A stretch of 64,000 nt of DNA from Burkholderia cepacia (GTDB lineage: Bacteria > Pseudomonadota > Gammaproteobacteria > Burkholderiales > Burkholderiaceae): assembly GCF_029962485.1 (NCBI RefSeq), contig NZ_CP073637.1, positions 2,728,001-2,792,000 of the forward strand, written 5' to 3'. Shown piece after piece: positions 1 to 11,607 of the stretch. The notes under the pieces are model-generated. The model did not search any database. It was not told the DNA's origin and was given only the letters and a program-made list of their open reading frames with translations. Positions within the stretch are counted from its first letter, which is position 1. Every line of letters starts with the position of its first letter. The translations under genes were made by a program, and so were the position numbers.

Positions 1-201
1 AGCTTCACGACACTACAAGGAGACCCCGCAGGCCGACCCGGCTGCGCGGGACCGCTCAACGGTTTTCCGTCCGCTTGCCCGCGTGCTGCGCTTACCGGCC
101 CTGCACGAGGTCTCCCTGGTTATCCCGCTTTTGCCCGGCGCTCGCGCTCCGGGCATCTCGTGCAGTCTGGGTTGACTTTTTGACAGGGTATGGAGGAGAT
201 G

Positions 202-1278
202 ATGAAGAAAGCTTTGGTCGCGGCCGCGCTGATGGCTGCTGGGGTGGTGACGGCGCACGCGCAGAGCAGCGTCACGCTGTATGGCCGCCTGGATGCAGGC
301 ATCGAGTACATGAACGGCCTGCAAAACGGCCACCAAGTGCGCGCGGAAAGCGGCGACTGGGGCACGAGCCTGTGGGGCTTGAAGGGTAGCGAGGACATCG
401 GTGGCGGCAACAAGGTCCTGTTCCACCTCGAAGGCGCGTTCAACACGATGACGGGCGGCTTCAGCGGCTCGATCTGGGATCGTTATGCGACGGTCGGTAT
501 CTCGAACGATCGCTACGGTACGCTGCTGTTGGGTCGTGAACTCGCGATCGCCAACGGCGTGTGGGACTTCGATCCGTTCGGCCAGTCGGCCTGGTCGACC
601 GCATCGCTCGTCCGCGGCCGCAACTGGAACAAGACCAGCAACAACGTGTCGTACCAGTCGCCGCAGTTCTACGGCCTCGACTTCTACGGCCAGTTCTCGT
701 TCTCGAACTCGACCAGCTTCAACGGCAACACCACGGCCGGCCAACCGGGCCGCGCAATGGGCGCTCAGGTTACCTACACGAACTCGCTGTTCCAGTTGCG
801 CGGCATCTACGACGAAACGCGCGACAGCAACGGCCGCTTCTCGGACGTGTTCAACTACTCGCGTGAATACTTCGCGGGCGTGAACGTGTTCCTCGGCCAG
901 TTCAAGGTGCAGGCGGCCTACCAGGCATCGCGCGCGGACGGCAGCGGCGGCCCGGCTGTGAACGCCGGCGTGACGGGCACCCAGCAGGTCTGGGGCGGCG
1001 TGACGTGGCAAGCAACGCCGGCAGCGGCGCTGATCGCGGCCGCTTATCACGTGAACGCGAACCACGGCGGCGGCAACGCGAACATCTACACGGTCGGCGG
1101 TTCGTACAACATCTCGAAGCGCACGCTGTTCGATCTGCAGGTTGCGACGGTGCGCAACAGCAAGAACGCGAACTTCGGCCTGAACGCCAACGGCGCAGGT
1201 ACGGCCGTGTCGACGGGCAACCCGAATCCGGGCGGCAGCCAGACCGGCGTCTACGCCGGCATCCAGCACCTGTTCTGA
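202..1278 (+). CDS. Gram-negative trimeric porin (general diffusion, Burkholderia type)
   Basis: A 358-residue outer-membrane beta-barrel that would let small hydrophilic solutes through the outer membrane. The N-terminus is a typical Sec signal peptide (MKKALVAAALMAAGVVTAHAQ) and the mature protein opens with SSVTLYGRLDAG, the usual first strand of beta-proteobacterial porins of the Porin_4/OmpC-like family. The chain ends GIQHLF; a terminal Phe is the standard recognition signal for barrel assembly. In-frame ATGs also occur at 190 and 199, but the GGAGG at 192-196 is correctly spaced only for the ATG at 202, whose product begins with the Lys-rich signal sequence. The gene is monocistronic, closed by a strong terminator at 1339-1374. 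Which porin paralogue this is cannot be told from sequence alone. Confidence 0.93.
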   Translation: MKKALVAAALMAAGVVTAHAQSSVTLYGRLDAGIEYMNGLQNGHQVRAESGDWGTSLWGLKGSEDIGGGNKVLFHLEGAFNTMTGGFSGSIWDRYATVGISNDRYGTLLLGRELAIANGVWDFDPFGQSAWSTASLVRGRNWNKTSNNVSYQSPQFYGLDFYGQFSFSNSTSFNGNTTAGQPGRAMGAQVTYTNSLFQLRGIYDETRDSNGRFSDVFNYSREYFAGVNVFLGQFKVQAAYQASRADGSGGPAVNAGVTGTQQVWGGVTWQATPAAALIAAAYHVNANHGGGNANIYTVGGSYNISKRTLFDLQVATVRNSKNANFGLNANGAGTAVSTGNPNPGGSQTGVYAGIQHLF

Positions 1279-1338
1279 TCAGGCGCCGTCAAAGAACGAT
1301 TCGACAACACTTTCCACGCTGCTGCGAGAGGCGCGTAT

Positions 1339-1374
1339 CGGTGCGGTACCCAACCGGGTATCGCACCGTTTTTT
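1339..1374 (+). terminator. Intrinsic terminator of the porin gene
   Basis: Arms at 1339-1351 and 1356-1368 pair over 13 bp (one G-U), with a 4-nt loop, followed by six T residues at 1369-1374. Confidence 0.9.
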
Positions 1375-1414
1375 ATTGGCGGGGCCTGAAACGGCCCGCT
1401 GACGAATGCGGCGC

Positions 1415-3555
<2,141 letters not shown>

Positions 3556-3664
3556 GGCGGGATCGGCGCAGCCCGGCGGCGCGCCCTGAACGGCTGACGA
3601 AATCGACCCGGACGCGGGCCATAGCGGCACGCATCCGGCAACATCCAACGGTACGGATTCACGC

Positions 3665-4843
3665 TTGAAACACGAACGCATCGATTATCGCACGGGCATC
3701 CTGTCGTCCCCCGCGGAGGTACCGGCCGACGAATGGAACGCGCTGCTCGCCCGCGACGCGCAGCCGACGCCGTTTCTGCGCCACGAATTCCTCGACGCAC
3801 TGCACGTCGCGCGCTGCGCGGTGGACGATACCGGCTGGTCGCCGCACTTCGTCACGCTGACCGACGAGCGCACCGGCCGCCTGGCGGCCGCCGCGCCCGT
3901 CTACGCGAAGCAGCATTCGTACGGCGAATACGTATTCGACTGGGCGTGGGCCGACGCGTACCAGCGCAACGACCTGCCCTACTACCCGAAGCTGCTGTGC
4001 GCGGTGCCCTTCACGCCCGTGCAGGGCACGCGGCTGCTCGCGGCCGACGACGACGCGCGCCGCCGGCTCGCGGCCACGCTGCTCGCGTTCGCCGAGCAGA
4101 GCGACGTGTCGTCGCTGCACGTGCTGTTCCCGACCGGCGACGAAGCGCGGCTCCTCGAATCGATGGGGATGATGCTGCGCGAAGGCGTGCAGTTCCACTG
4201 GCTCAACGACGGCTACCGCCACTTCGACGATTTCCTCGGCACGCTCGAGCAGAAGAAGCGCAAGAACATCCGCGCGGAGCGGCGCAAGGTGCACGACGCA
4301 GGCGTGACGTTCCGGCGGCTGACCGGCGATCGAATCACCGACGCCGACTGGCGCTTCTTCTCGCGCTGCTACCGGCAGACCTACCGCGAGCACTATTCGA
4401 GCCCGTACCTGAACCTCGAATTCTTCCGCACGATCGGCGCGACGATGCCCGAGAACCTGCTGCTCGTGATCGCGGAAGCCGACGGCAAGCCGATCGCGAG
4501 CGCGCTCGCCGTGTACCGGCGCGGCGAGCACGGCGGCGGCACGCTGTACGGCCGCTACTGGGGGGCGATCGAGCACGTGCCCTGCCTGCATTTCGAAACG
4601 GCCTACTACCAGCTGCTCGAATTCTGCATCGAGGCCGGGCTCGATACCTTCGAAGGCGGCGCGCAGGGCGAACACAAGCTCGCGCGCGGTTTCCTGCCGA
4701 CCGTCACGCACTCGGCGCACTGGCTCGCGCACCCGGCGTTTTCCGATGCGGTCGCGCGCTTTCTCGAACGCGAGACCGAGCATATCCACGCGTACGTCGA
4801 CGAACTGCGCGAACACGATCCGTTCCGGCGCGGCAGCGCGTAG
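3665..4843 (+). CDS. FemAB/GNAT-like acyltransferase (DUF482, PF04339 family)
   Basis: A 392-residue protein of the DUF482 family, often labelled peptidoglycan biosynthesis/recognition or GNAT N-acetyltransferase. It resembles FemAB aminoacyltransferases (double GNAT fold); substrate and partner are not known. Recognisable blocks are WNALLARDAQPTPFLRHEF near the N-terminus, EQKKRKNIRAERRKV around residue 200, and the conserved C-terminal LDTFEGGAQGEHKLARGF. There is no signal peptide, so it should be cytosolic. The apparent start is TTG at 3665, since no in-frame ATG or GTG gives the conserved N-terminus; this start is only moderately secure. It is divergent from nadE and convergent with the glycosidase gene. 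Confidence 0.85.
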   Translation: MKHERIDYRTGILSSPAEVPADEWNALLARDAQPTPFLRHEFLDALHVARCAVDDTGWSPHFVTLTDERTGRLAAAAPVYAKQHSYGEYVFDWAWADAYQRNDLPYYPKLLCAVPFTPVQGTRLLAADDDARRRLAATLLAFAEQSDVSSLHVLFPTGDEARLLESMGMMLREGVQFHWLNDGYRHFDDFLGTLEQKKRKNIRAERRKVHDAGVTFRRLTGDRITDADWRFFSRCYRQTYREHYSSPYLNLEFFRTIGATMPENLLLVIAEADGKPIASALAVYRRGEHGGGTLYGRYWGAIEHVPCLHFETAYYQLLEFCIEAGLDTFEGGAQGEHKLARGFLPTVTHSAHWLAHPAFSDAVARFLERETEHIHAYVDELREHDPFRRGSA

Positions 4844-4860
4844 CATCGGCCGGCACACCG

Positions 4861-4896
4861 GCATGCGGCGAGGCCACGACCGGCCTCGCCGCATGC
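4861..4896. terminator. Perfect 15-bp inverted repeat between convergent genes
   Basis: Arms 4861-4875 and 4882-4896 are perfectly complementary around a 6-nt loop, midway between the convergent acyltransferase and glycosidase genes. Neither side has a strong T run, so it is a likely but non-canonical bidirectional terminator. Confidence 0.7.
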
Positions 4897-4914
4897 CGCA
4901 CGGCCGCCCCCGGT

Positions 4915-7173
4915 TCAGTGCGCGGCGAGCGTCACCGCCTGCGACAGCGCCTGCGGATCACGCGACGACGCGGCCGCCGACAGCGTATAGCTGCCCGCGC
5001 CGATCCGCCACGCATGCGCGTTCGCATCCCAGACCGCGAAGCGCTGCGCCGGCACCGCGACGCTGACCGTGCGCGCCTCGCCCGGCTGCAGCGCGACCTT
5101 GGTCCAGCCGACAAGCCGCTTCGGCGGTTCGCCGAGCGACGCGGGCAGCGCCGCGTAGATCTGCACCGTCTGCGCACCGGCCCGCGCGCCCGTGTTCGTC
5201 ACCGTCACGCCGACCGTCACGTTGCCCGACGCATCGGCCCGTGCAGACATCGCCGATAACCCATACGTCGTGTACGACAGCCCGTAGCCGAACGGGAACA
5301 GCGGCTCGATCGCCTTCGCGTCGAACCAGCGATAGCCGTACGCGAGCCCTTCCGCATAGACGGTCTGCGTGCGCGACGGATCGATCGTCGGCTGCGGCAG
5401 GTCGGCTTCCTGCTTCGGGAACGTCAGCGGCAACCGGCCCGACGGGTTCGCGTCGCCGAACAGCAGGTCGGCGATCGCCTGGCCGCCCTGCGCACCCGGA
5501 TACCACGCGTCGAGCACACCGTGCACGTTCGCGAGCCACGGCATCAGCACGGGGCTGCCGTTCTCGAGCACGACGATCACGCGCTTCGCCTTCGCGGCGA
5601 CGGCCGCGATCAGCGCATTCTGGTCGTATTGCTGGTTGTACGGATCGGCCTTCGCATCGGGCAGCGACAGGCTCGCGAGATCGAGCCCTTCCGTCTGCCA
5701 CTGCGTCGCGAACACGATCGCGACATCGGCCTGCGCGGCGGCGGTCGCCGCGGCATTCGCGTCGGTCCCGTCGAGATAGCTGACCGATGCATTCGGCGCC
5801 TTCGCGCGAATCGCCGCGAGCGGCGCGGACTTGTACCAGGTTGCGCAACCGCCGAACAACGTGTCGGCCGGTTGCTGGCAGGTCGTCACCGCGTTGCCGT
5901 CGATCGCCGGCACGGCGCCCGAGCCGCCGCCCGACAATACGCCCACGTCTGCATGACCGCCGATCACGACGATCGACTTGAGCGCACCGGCCGCGAGCGG
6001 CAGCACGGGTTGCGCATCGCCCGATGCGGCCGCGTTCTTCAGCAGCACCGCCGATTGCCGCGCGATCGCGAGCGCATCGGCGTTGCCAGCCGCTTCGTCG
6101 ATCGCGCCGCCCGGCTTCGGCGGTGCGTCCATCACGCCGATGCGGATCAGCGTGCGCAGCTTGCGCTGCACCATGTCGTTCAGCCGCGCGGCCGATACGC
6201 TGCCGGCCTGCAGCGCCGCACGCAGCTTCGTATTGAAGAACGAGCCGAGCGGCGCGTTGCCGTCGTCGGCCGCGCCCGGCTGTTCCTCGTCGAGCCCGGC
6301 CTGCACGGCCGCGACGGTCGAATGCGTCGCGCCCCAGTCCGACTGCACGACGCCCTTGAAACCCCATTCGTTCTTCAGCACCGTGGTCAGCAGATACGGG
6401 TTCTCGCACGCATACACGCCGTTCAGCTTGTTGTACGAGCACATCACGCTGCCCGGCTGGCCGTCCTTCACGCCGATCTCGAACGCGAGCAGTTCGGCCT
6501 CGCGCATGGTCCGCTCGTCGACGACCGAATCGATCGTCATCCGGTTGGTTTCCTGATCGTTGAACGCGAAATGCTTGATCGTCGCGATCACCTTCTGCGC
6601 CTGCGTCGCCTGCGTGCGCGCGGCGCTCAGCGTGCCTGCGAGCACCGGATCCTCGCCCATGTATTCGAACGTGCGGCCGTTGCGCGGCTCGCGCGCAAGG
6701 TTCACGCCGCCGCCGAGCCCTTCCGCGAAGCCGAGCGCGCGCAGTTCGAGCGCGATGCGCGTGCCGTAGGTGCCCGCGAGCGCCGGATCCCACGTCGCCG
6801 CGAGCGCGACCGGCGCCGGCAGCGCGGTCACGCGCGCGTTCTTCACGTTCACGCCGCCCGCCGAATCGGCGCTGCTGACCGCCGGAATGCCGAGCCGCGG
6901 CACGCCCGGGATGTAGCTTGCGCCGTTCAGCGCGTCGGCCGGGAACGGGCCGCCCAGATCGAGCGCCGGCAGGCCCGTGCCGTGCACGAGCTGCAGCTTC
7001 TCGTCGGTCGTCAGTTGCGCGACGAGCGCGGCCGCGCGCTGGTCGGCCGTCGCATCGGGATCGGCCGGCGCGGTCGGGCCCGCGTGGATGTCGTCGCCGC
7101 CGCACGACGCGAGCAGCACCGTGAGCGCGCACGCGGACGCAATCGTCGAACACCGGAACAGCGAAGTTTTCAT
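4915..7173 (-). CDS. Glycoside hydrolase family 3 lipoprotein (beta-glucosidase-like)
   Basis: A 752-residue exo-glycosidase of family GH3. The N-terminus is a lipoprotein signal, with a lipobox LLASC placing the acylated Cys at position 24, so the enzyme should be anchored in an envelope membrane. The GH3 N domain spans roughly residues 60-330 and contains the nucleophile motif VVQSDWGATHST (Asp). The GH3 C domain spans about 390-610, and a fibronectin-III-like domain closes the protein (about 665-745), as in BglX-type beta-glucosidases. The ATG at 7173 is fixed by the signal peptide and by an AGGAGGA element just upstream on the minus strand. It is divergent from an AraC regulator with repeated TTGACC boxes between them, suggesting substrate-dependent control. 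The glycoside cleaved cannot be inferred. Confidence 0.9.
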   Translation of the reverse strand: MKTSLFRCSTIASACALTVLLASCGGDDIHAGPTAPADPDATADQRAAALVAQLTTDEKLQLVHGTGLPALDLGGPFPADALNGASYIPGVPRLGIPAVSSADSAGGVNVKNARVTALPAPVALAATWDPALAGTYGTRIALELRALGFAEGLGGGVNLAREPRNGRTFEYMGEDPVLAGTLSAARTQATQAQKVIATIKHFAFNDQETNRMTIDSVVDERTMREAELLAFEIGVKDGQPGSVMCSYNKLNGVYACENPYLLTTVLKNEWGFKGVVQSDWGATHSTVAAVQAGLDEEQPGAADDGNAPLGSFFNTKLRAALQAGSVSAARLNDMVQRKLRTLIRIGVMDAPPKPGGAIDEAAGNADALAIARQSAVLLKNAAASGDAQPVLPLAAGALKSIVVIGGHADVGVLSGGGSGAVPAIDGNAVTTCQQPADTLFGGCATWYKSAPLAAIRAKAPNASVSYLDGTDANAAATAAAQADVAIVFATQWQTEGLDLASLSLPDAKADPYNQQYDQNALIAAVAAKAKRVIVVLENGSPVLMPWLANVHGVLDAWYPGAQGGQAIADLLFGDANPSGRLPLTFPKQEADLPQPTIDPSRTQTVYAEGLAYGYRWFDAKAIEPLFPFGYGLSYTTYGLSAMSARADASGNVTVGVTVTNTGARAGAQTVQIYAALPASLGEPPKRLVGWTKVALQPGEARTVSVAVPAQRFAVWDANAHAWRIGAGSYTLSAAASSRDPQALSQAVTLAAH

Positions 7174-7233
7174 TGATCCTCCTGAATCGATCTGTTGTAC
7201 TTGTGGCTTAACTCCAGCGTCCGAGTCTAAAAA

Positions 7234-7276
7234 TTGACCGGTCACCACGCTTGACCGGCAGGAGCATGCGTTGACC
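7234..7276. promoter_or_regulatory. Three TTGACC direct repeats between GH3 gene and AraC regulator
   Basis: TTGACCGG occurs at 7234-7241 and 7251-7258, and TTGACC again at 7271-7276, all in the same orientation, in the 150-bp divergent intergenic region. AraC-family proteins usually bind direct repeats about two helical turns apart, so this is a plausible operator for the adjacent regulator. The role is inferred. Confidence 0.5.
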
Positions 7277-7323
7277 TCTCGCAGCGGGGACAAACCCGAA
7301 CGGCATGACGAAGGGGGACAGAC

Positions 7324-8358
7324 ATGGAGTTGCAACAGAAATCGGTATCCGTCCGGATCTACCGCTGGCTGTGCGAAGACGCGCGCGCGAACGGTATCGA
7401 TCTCGCGCCGCTGTATGACACGCTCGGCATCGGGCCGGCCGAGCTCGCCGACGACACGCGCCGCGTCGCGGGCGACCGGCACGTCGCCGCGATGCGGCTC
7501 ACGAGTGGCTGGCCGCTGTCGTGGCATCGGCCACCGCCGCAAGTCGTGCCGTGGCTCGTGCCGTTTCCGGAGCTCGCGGGCATCACGTGCAACGCGACGA
7601 CGCTGCGCGACGCGCTGCACGGCTACCTGCGCTATCGCGAGCTGATCGGCAATGTCGACTGGGTGTTCGCGCACGAGAACGGCGACGCGATCGCGCTCGA
7701 ATACGTGAACGAAGGCGACGGCCGGCATGCGGGCAGCGCGTTCGCGAACCTCGCGATCCTCGCAGCGCTCGCACGCCTTTACGATCCGCACGTAGGCATC
7801 GGCGACGCCGAATTCGCCGGCCGCGCATTCGCACCGGCCGCCGCGCTGCGCGACATGCTCGGCGCACCGGTGTCGTTCGATGCCGCACACAACCGCATCG
7901 TGCTGCGTTCCGCGCACTTCGACACGCCGTTCGAGCGCTACAACGCGCCGCTCGCCGGCATCCAGCGCCATGCGGCCGACGCCGCACGCGAACGTGTGCG
8001 CGTACGCTCGACGTTCGGCTCGTCGGTCGAGCAATGCGTACGCGACTGGCTGCGCACCGCCGACGAAACCGATGCACCGACCGACACGCTGATGCAGCAC
8101 GTATGCACGCGCTTCGCGATGTCGCGCTGGACGCTGCGCCGGCGGCTGCATCGCGAGGCGGTCGGGTTCCATGCGCTCGTCGCGCAGGCGCGGCTCGGCG
8201 AGGCACGCGACCTGCTGCTGAATACGCAACTGCCGATCGGCGAGATCGGCGTGCGCGTCGGCTTCCGTTCGACGAGCGCGTTCACGCGCTTCTTCACGCG
8301 CGAACTCGGTGCGGCACCGAGCCGTTTCCGCGACGGGCACGGCGATCGATGGCGTTGA
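7324..8358 (+). CDS. AraC-family transcriptional regulator (OruR/AraC_binding_2-like)
   Basis: A 344-residue DNA-binding regulator. The N-terminal about 210 residues resemble the arabinose-binding-like domain PF12625 found in OruR/ArgR-type AraC proteins, and contain the typical LRDALHGYLRYRELIGNV-like block. The C-terminal about 100 residues carry the double helix-turn-helix: first HTH around MSRWTLRRRLHREAVGF, second in IGEIGVRVGFRSTSAFTRFF, ending with the family's typical GAAPSRFR. The ATG at 7324 begins MELQQKSVSVRIYRW and is preceded by AGGGGGACAGAC. It is divergent from the GH3 glycosidase, its most likely target; the effector is unknown. Confidence 0.88.
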   Translation: MELQQKSVSVRIYRWLCEDARANGIDLAPLYDTLGIGPAELADDTRRVAGDRHVAAMRLTSGWPLSWHRPPPQVVPWLVPFPELAGITCNATTLRDALHGYLRYRELIGNVDWVFAHENGDAIALEYVNEGDGRHAGSAFANLAILAALARLYDPHVGIGDAEFAGRAFAPAAALRDMLGAPVSFDAAHNRIVLRSAHFDTPFERYNAPLAGIQRHAADAARERVRVRSTFGSSVEQCVRDWLRTADETDAPTDTLMQHVCTRFAMSRWTLRRRLHREAVGFHALVAQARLGEARDLLLNTQLPIGEIGVRVGFRSTSAFTRFFTRELGAAPSRFRDGHGDRWR

Positions 8359-8407
8359 CGCGCGCCTTTTCTGAGACACTGGCGGCTTCGCATCCCGCCG
8401 CCCTGCC

Positions 8408-9274
8408 ATGTCCTGGTTTCTGTATCTGATCGAATGCGCCGACGACAGCGTCTACACGGGCATCACGACCGACGTCGCCGCGCGCTTCGACGAGCACGCG
8501 TCCGGCAAGGGCGCGCGCTACACGCGCTCGCGCAAGCCGCGCGCGGTGCTCGCGTCGTTTCCGCTGCCCGACCGGTCGATCGCATCGCGGGCCGAGTACT
8601 GGGTGAAGCGGCTCACCGCCGCGCAGAAACGCGAGCTGGCGGCCGGGATTCGGACGCTCGAATCGGTGTTGCCGGCCGGGATGTCGATCGACGGGAACGT
8701 CGATGCGGCCGGGTTGAAGGCCGGTACGCGCGGGCGGAAGAAGGCAAAGGAGAACGCGCAGTCTGCCGACAGCGCGACGCAGGCCGCTGAAACGGACAAG
8801 CCCCTCAAGAAAGCCGCGAAGGCCGGAAAAGCATCGGCGCCCGCAAAGACCGCGAAACGCGGGCAAGCCGCGCAGGCGCCCACGAAGGCAAAGACCACGC
8901 CCGCCACGAAGCGTGCGAAGAACGACGGCGCTGCCGAATTGAAAACGACCGCGTCGCGTGGCAGGCCGGTCACGAAGACCACGAAGGCCACAAGAGCCGC
9001 ACCGAAGCAGAAAGCGCCGGCACCCGGCGGCAAGTCCGCCACAAAGCCGCGCACCGACGTCGCTTCCGCACCGGCGCGCCGACGTGCATCGCCAACAAAA
9101 GCCACCACCGACGCAGTCGAAACCCCGGCGACTCCCGTCCCCGCCACCCGCCGCGCAACGAGCGCGAAACGTGCGGGGAGCGCTCCGAACGCCACCGCGC
9201 TGCCTGCGCCGACCTCCGCCCGCGCACGAAAGAAGACCACCCCGCGCACAAAACAAAACCGCGCGGCCTCCTGA
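8408..9274 (+). CDS. GIY-YIG domain protein with long basic H1-like tail
   Basis: A 288-residue protein in two parts. Residues 1-80 form a GIY-YIG nuclease domain of the short UPF0213/YhbQ type: LYLIEC with Tyr6, VYTGIT with Tyr16, an Arg at 26 (AARFDEH) and a Glu at 63 (SRAEYWVKRL), corresponding to catalytic residues of the superfamily. Residues about 110-288 are low-complexity and rich in Lys, Ala, Thr, Arg and Pro, much like bacterial histone-H1-like proteins. Stand-alone YhbQ-type proteins are about 90-100 residues, so the tail is an addition that should bind nucleic acid nonspecifically. It starts 49 bp after the AraC gene on the same strand. The biological role of this subfamily is not established. 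Confidence 0.85.
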   Translation: MSWFLYLIECADDSVYTGITTDVAARFDEHASGKGARYTRSRKPRAVLASFPLPDRSIASRAEYWVKRLTAAQKRELAAGIRTLESVLPAGMSIDGNVDAAGLKAGTRGRKKAKENAQSADSATQAAETDKPLKKAAKAGKASAPAKTAKRGQAAQAPTKAKTTPATKRAKNDGAAELKTTASRGRPVTKTTKATRAAPKQKAPAPGGKSATKPRTDVASAPARRRASPTKATTDAVETPATPVPATRRATSAKRAGSAPNATALPAPTSARARKKTTPRTKQNRAAS

Positions 9275-9328
9275 GGAGACACGCGCGGTTTGCGTTCGGT
9301 ACGAACCGGCCGTCGGCCGGTACGCCGC

Positions 9329-9856
9329 TTACTTCTTGTAGTTCGCTGCGCCGTCGGTGATTTCCTTGTGCGCGGCTTCGATGCCGGCCCAGCCTTCGAC
9401 CTTCACCCACTTGCCCTTCTCAAGCGCCTTGTATTGCTCGAAGAAGTGCTTGATCTGGTCCTTCAGGTACTCGGGCACGTCGTCGATCGACTTCAGGTTC
9501 GCCGTCATCGGGCAGACCTTGTCGTGCGGCACGGCAACCAGCTTCGCGTCGACGCCCGACTCGTCGGTCATCTGCAGCATGCCGAGCACGCGCGAACGCA
9601 CGATCGAGCCGGCCAGCAGCGGGAACGGCGTGATCACCAGCACGTCGACCGGATCGCCGTCGCCCGACAGCGTCTGCGGGATGTAGCCGTAGTTCACCGG
9701 ATAGCGCATGCCCGTGCCGATGAAGCGGTCGACGACGAGAAGGCCCAGTTCCTTGTCCGCCTCGTACTTCACCGGGTCGCTTTGCGCGGGAATCTCGATG
9801 ATCACGTTGAAATCTTGCGGCAGGTCCTTGCCGGCCGGAACATGATTGAAGCTCAT
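9329..9856 (-). CDS. ppa: Inorganic pyrophosphatase
   Basis: A 175-residue family I soluble pyrophosphatase, the usual bacterial length. It hydrolyses PPi to two phosphates and so pulls biosynthetic reactions forward. The active-site signature DGDPVDVLV (metal-binding Asp residues) is intact, as are the conserved [13 protein letters not shown] block and the late [19 protein letters not shown] segment. The ATG at 9856 begins MSFNHVPAG. It is monocistronic, with a consensus -10 (TATAAT) about 90 bp upstream on the minus strand. Confidence 0.97.
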   Translation of the reverse strand: MSFNHVPAGKDLPQDFNVIIEIPAQSDPVKYEADKELGLLVVDRFIGTGMRYPVNYGYIPQTLSGDGDPVDVLVITPFPLLAGSIVRSRVLGMLQMTDESGVDAKLVAVPHDKVCPMTANLKSIDDVPEYLKDQIKHFFEQYKALEKGKWVKVEGWAGIEAAHKEITDGAANYKK

Positions 9857-9941
9857 GAGCACTCTCTGTAGGTCGATGGGAATTCGGGACAGGGCGCCGC
9901 GGCCGATGCACCGGCGCGGGCGTCCCCCAAGGGAATGCGCC

Positions 9942-9947
9942 ATTATA
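9942..9947 (-). promoter_or_regulatory. Candidate -10 box of ppa
   Basis: Perfect TATAAT on the minus strand, about 85 bases upstream of the ppa start. No good -35 match is seen at 16-18 bp, so only the -10 is called. Confidence 0.45.
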
Positions 9948-10082
9948 GCCAATCGACCGGTGGCGTCCGGATGACGATCGGCGCGATAATCGTTCCGGAT
10001 GGGTCGGCTGTCGAACCACCGGCCGCGTTGCATGGAATCGGCGTCGGCGCTGAAGCGCCAACCCGGGTACACGGGAGCAGGC

Positions 10083-11522
10083 ATGGAAGAGGCGAAGCAC
10101 TTCATCGCGGGCGAATGGACGTTGCCCGCGCAACTGGAAACCATCGCGGTCGTCGATCCTTCCGACGGCCAGCCGTTCGCGACGATCGCGCGCGGCACCG
10201 CGCCCGACATCGAGCGCGCGGTCGCCGCGGCCCGCGACGCGTTCGCGGGCCCGTGGGGCGCCAAAAGCGCCGCCGAGCGCGGCCGCGTGCTGATGCGGCT
10301 GTCGGCGCGCGTGACCGATTCGATCGAGGAACTCGCCGCGATCGAGGCGCGCGACACCGGCAAGCCGCTGAAGCAGGCGCGCGCCGACGCGGCCGCGCTC
10401 GCGCGCTACTTCGAGTTCTACGCGGGCGCCGCCGACAAGCTGCACGGCGAAACCCTCCCCTACCAGGCCGGCTACACGGTGCTGACGGTGCGCGAGCCGC
10501 ACGGCGTCACGGGCCACATCGTGCCGTGGAACTACCCGATGCAGATCTTCGGGCGCAGCGTCGGCGCGGCGCTCGCGGCCGGCAACGCCTGCGTCGTCAA
10601 GCCGGCCGAGGATGCGTGCCTGTCCGTGCTGCGCGTCGCCGAACTCGCCGCCGAAGCCGGGCTGCCGGCCGGCGCGCTCAACATCGTCACCGGCTACGGC
10701 CATGAAGCCGGTGCCGCGCTCGCGCGCCATCCGGGCATCGACCACATCTCGTTTACGGGGTCACCGGCCACCGGCAAGCTGGTCGCGCAGATGGCAGCCG
10801 AGAACCACGTGCCCGTCACGCTCGAACTCGGAGGCAAGTCGCCGCAGATCGTGTTCGCCGATGCCGATCTCGAAGCGGCGCTGCCCGTGCTCGTGTCGGC
10901 GATCGTGCAGAACGGCGGGCAGACCTGCTCGGCCGGCAGCCGCGTGCTGATCGAGCGCGCGGTGTACGAGCCGCTCGTCGAGCGCCTCGCCACCGCGTTC
11001 AACGGGCTGCGCGTCGGCCCGAGTCGCGCCGATCTCGACTGCGGCCCGCTGATCAACGCAAAGCAGCAACAGCGCGTGTGGGATTTCCTGTCCGACGCGC
11101 AGCACGACGGCATTCCGATGGCCGCGCACGGTCAGGTCGTCGCCGATGCCCCCGAAAGCGGCTTCTACCAGGCGCCCGCGCTGTTGCGCGACGTGCCGCC
11201 GTCGCACCGCCTCGCGCAGGAGGAAGTGTTTGGCCCCGTGCTCGCCGCGATGCGTTTCGTCGACGAAGACGAAGCCGTCGCGCTGGCGAACGGCACGCCG
11301 TACGGCCTCGTCGCGGGCATCTGGACGCGCGACGGCGCGCGCCAGATGCGGCTCGCACGACGCCTGCGCGCGGGCCAGGTGTTCATCAACAACTATGGCG
11401 CGGGCGGCGGCGTCGAGCTGCCGTTCGGCGGCGTCGGCCACTCGGGCCACGGCCGCGAAAAAGGCTTCGAGGCACTGTACGGCTTCACCGCGCTGAAGAC
11501 GATCGCGATCCGCCACGGCTGA
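10083..11522 (+). CDS. Aldehyde dehydrogenase (betaine-aldehyde-dehydrogenase-like)
   Basis: A 479-residue NAD(P)-dependent aldehyde dehydrogenase, oxidising an aldehyde to the acid. The catalytic set is present: Asn150 (in VPWNYPM), Glu248 (in [10 protein letters not shown]) and nucleophile Cys282 (in [11 protein letters not shown]). The frame is open from 9999, but the ATG at 10083 ([12 protein letters not shown]) sits behind GGGAGC and matches the family's N-terminus. The closest family feel is the betaine/aminoaldehyde branch, but substrate cannot be fixed. It is followed by an SDR dehydrogenase and an MFS transporter on the same strand. This suggests a small catabolic operon in which a transporter brings in a carboxylate or alcohol that the two dehydrogenases oxidise. 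Confidence 0.9.
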   Translation: MEEAKHFIAGEWTLPAQLETIAVVDPSDGQPFATIARGTAPDIERAVAAARDAFAGPWGAKSAAERGRVLMRLSARVTDSIEELAAIEARDTGKPLKQARADAAALARYFEFYAGAADKLHGETLPYQAGYTVLTVREPHGVTGHIVPWNYPMQIFGRSVGAALAAGNACVVKPAEDACLSVLRVAELAAEAGLPAGALNIVTGYGHEAGAALARHPGIDHISFTGSPATGKLVAQMAAENHVPVTLELGGKSPQIVFADADLEAALPVLVSAIVQNGGQTCSAGSRVLIERAVYEPLVERLATAFNGLRVGPSRADLDCGPLINAKQQQRVWDFLSDAQHDGIPMAAHGQVVADAPESGFYQAPALLRDVPPSHRLAQEEVFGPVLAAMRFVDEDEAVALANGTPYGLVAGIWTRDGARQMRLARRLRAGQVFINNYGAGGGVELPFGGVGHSGHGREKGFEALYGFTALKTIAIRHG

Positions 11523-11607
11523 ACGCGCGGCACGCGACACGCGGCCGGCAGCGCCCGGCCGCCGATCGATGCACGACGACTCTCATCACCAGCACAGGAG
11601 ACACACC

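Noticed and set aside
1..189. Possible gene upstream of the porin
   Set aside because: Frames here are short or Arg-rich shadows. The stretch is best read as the porin promoter and leader, although no confident -35/-10 pair was found.
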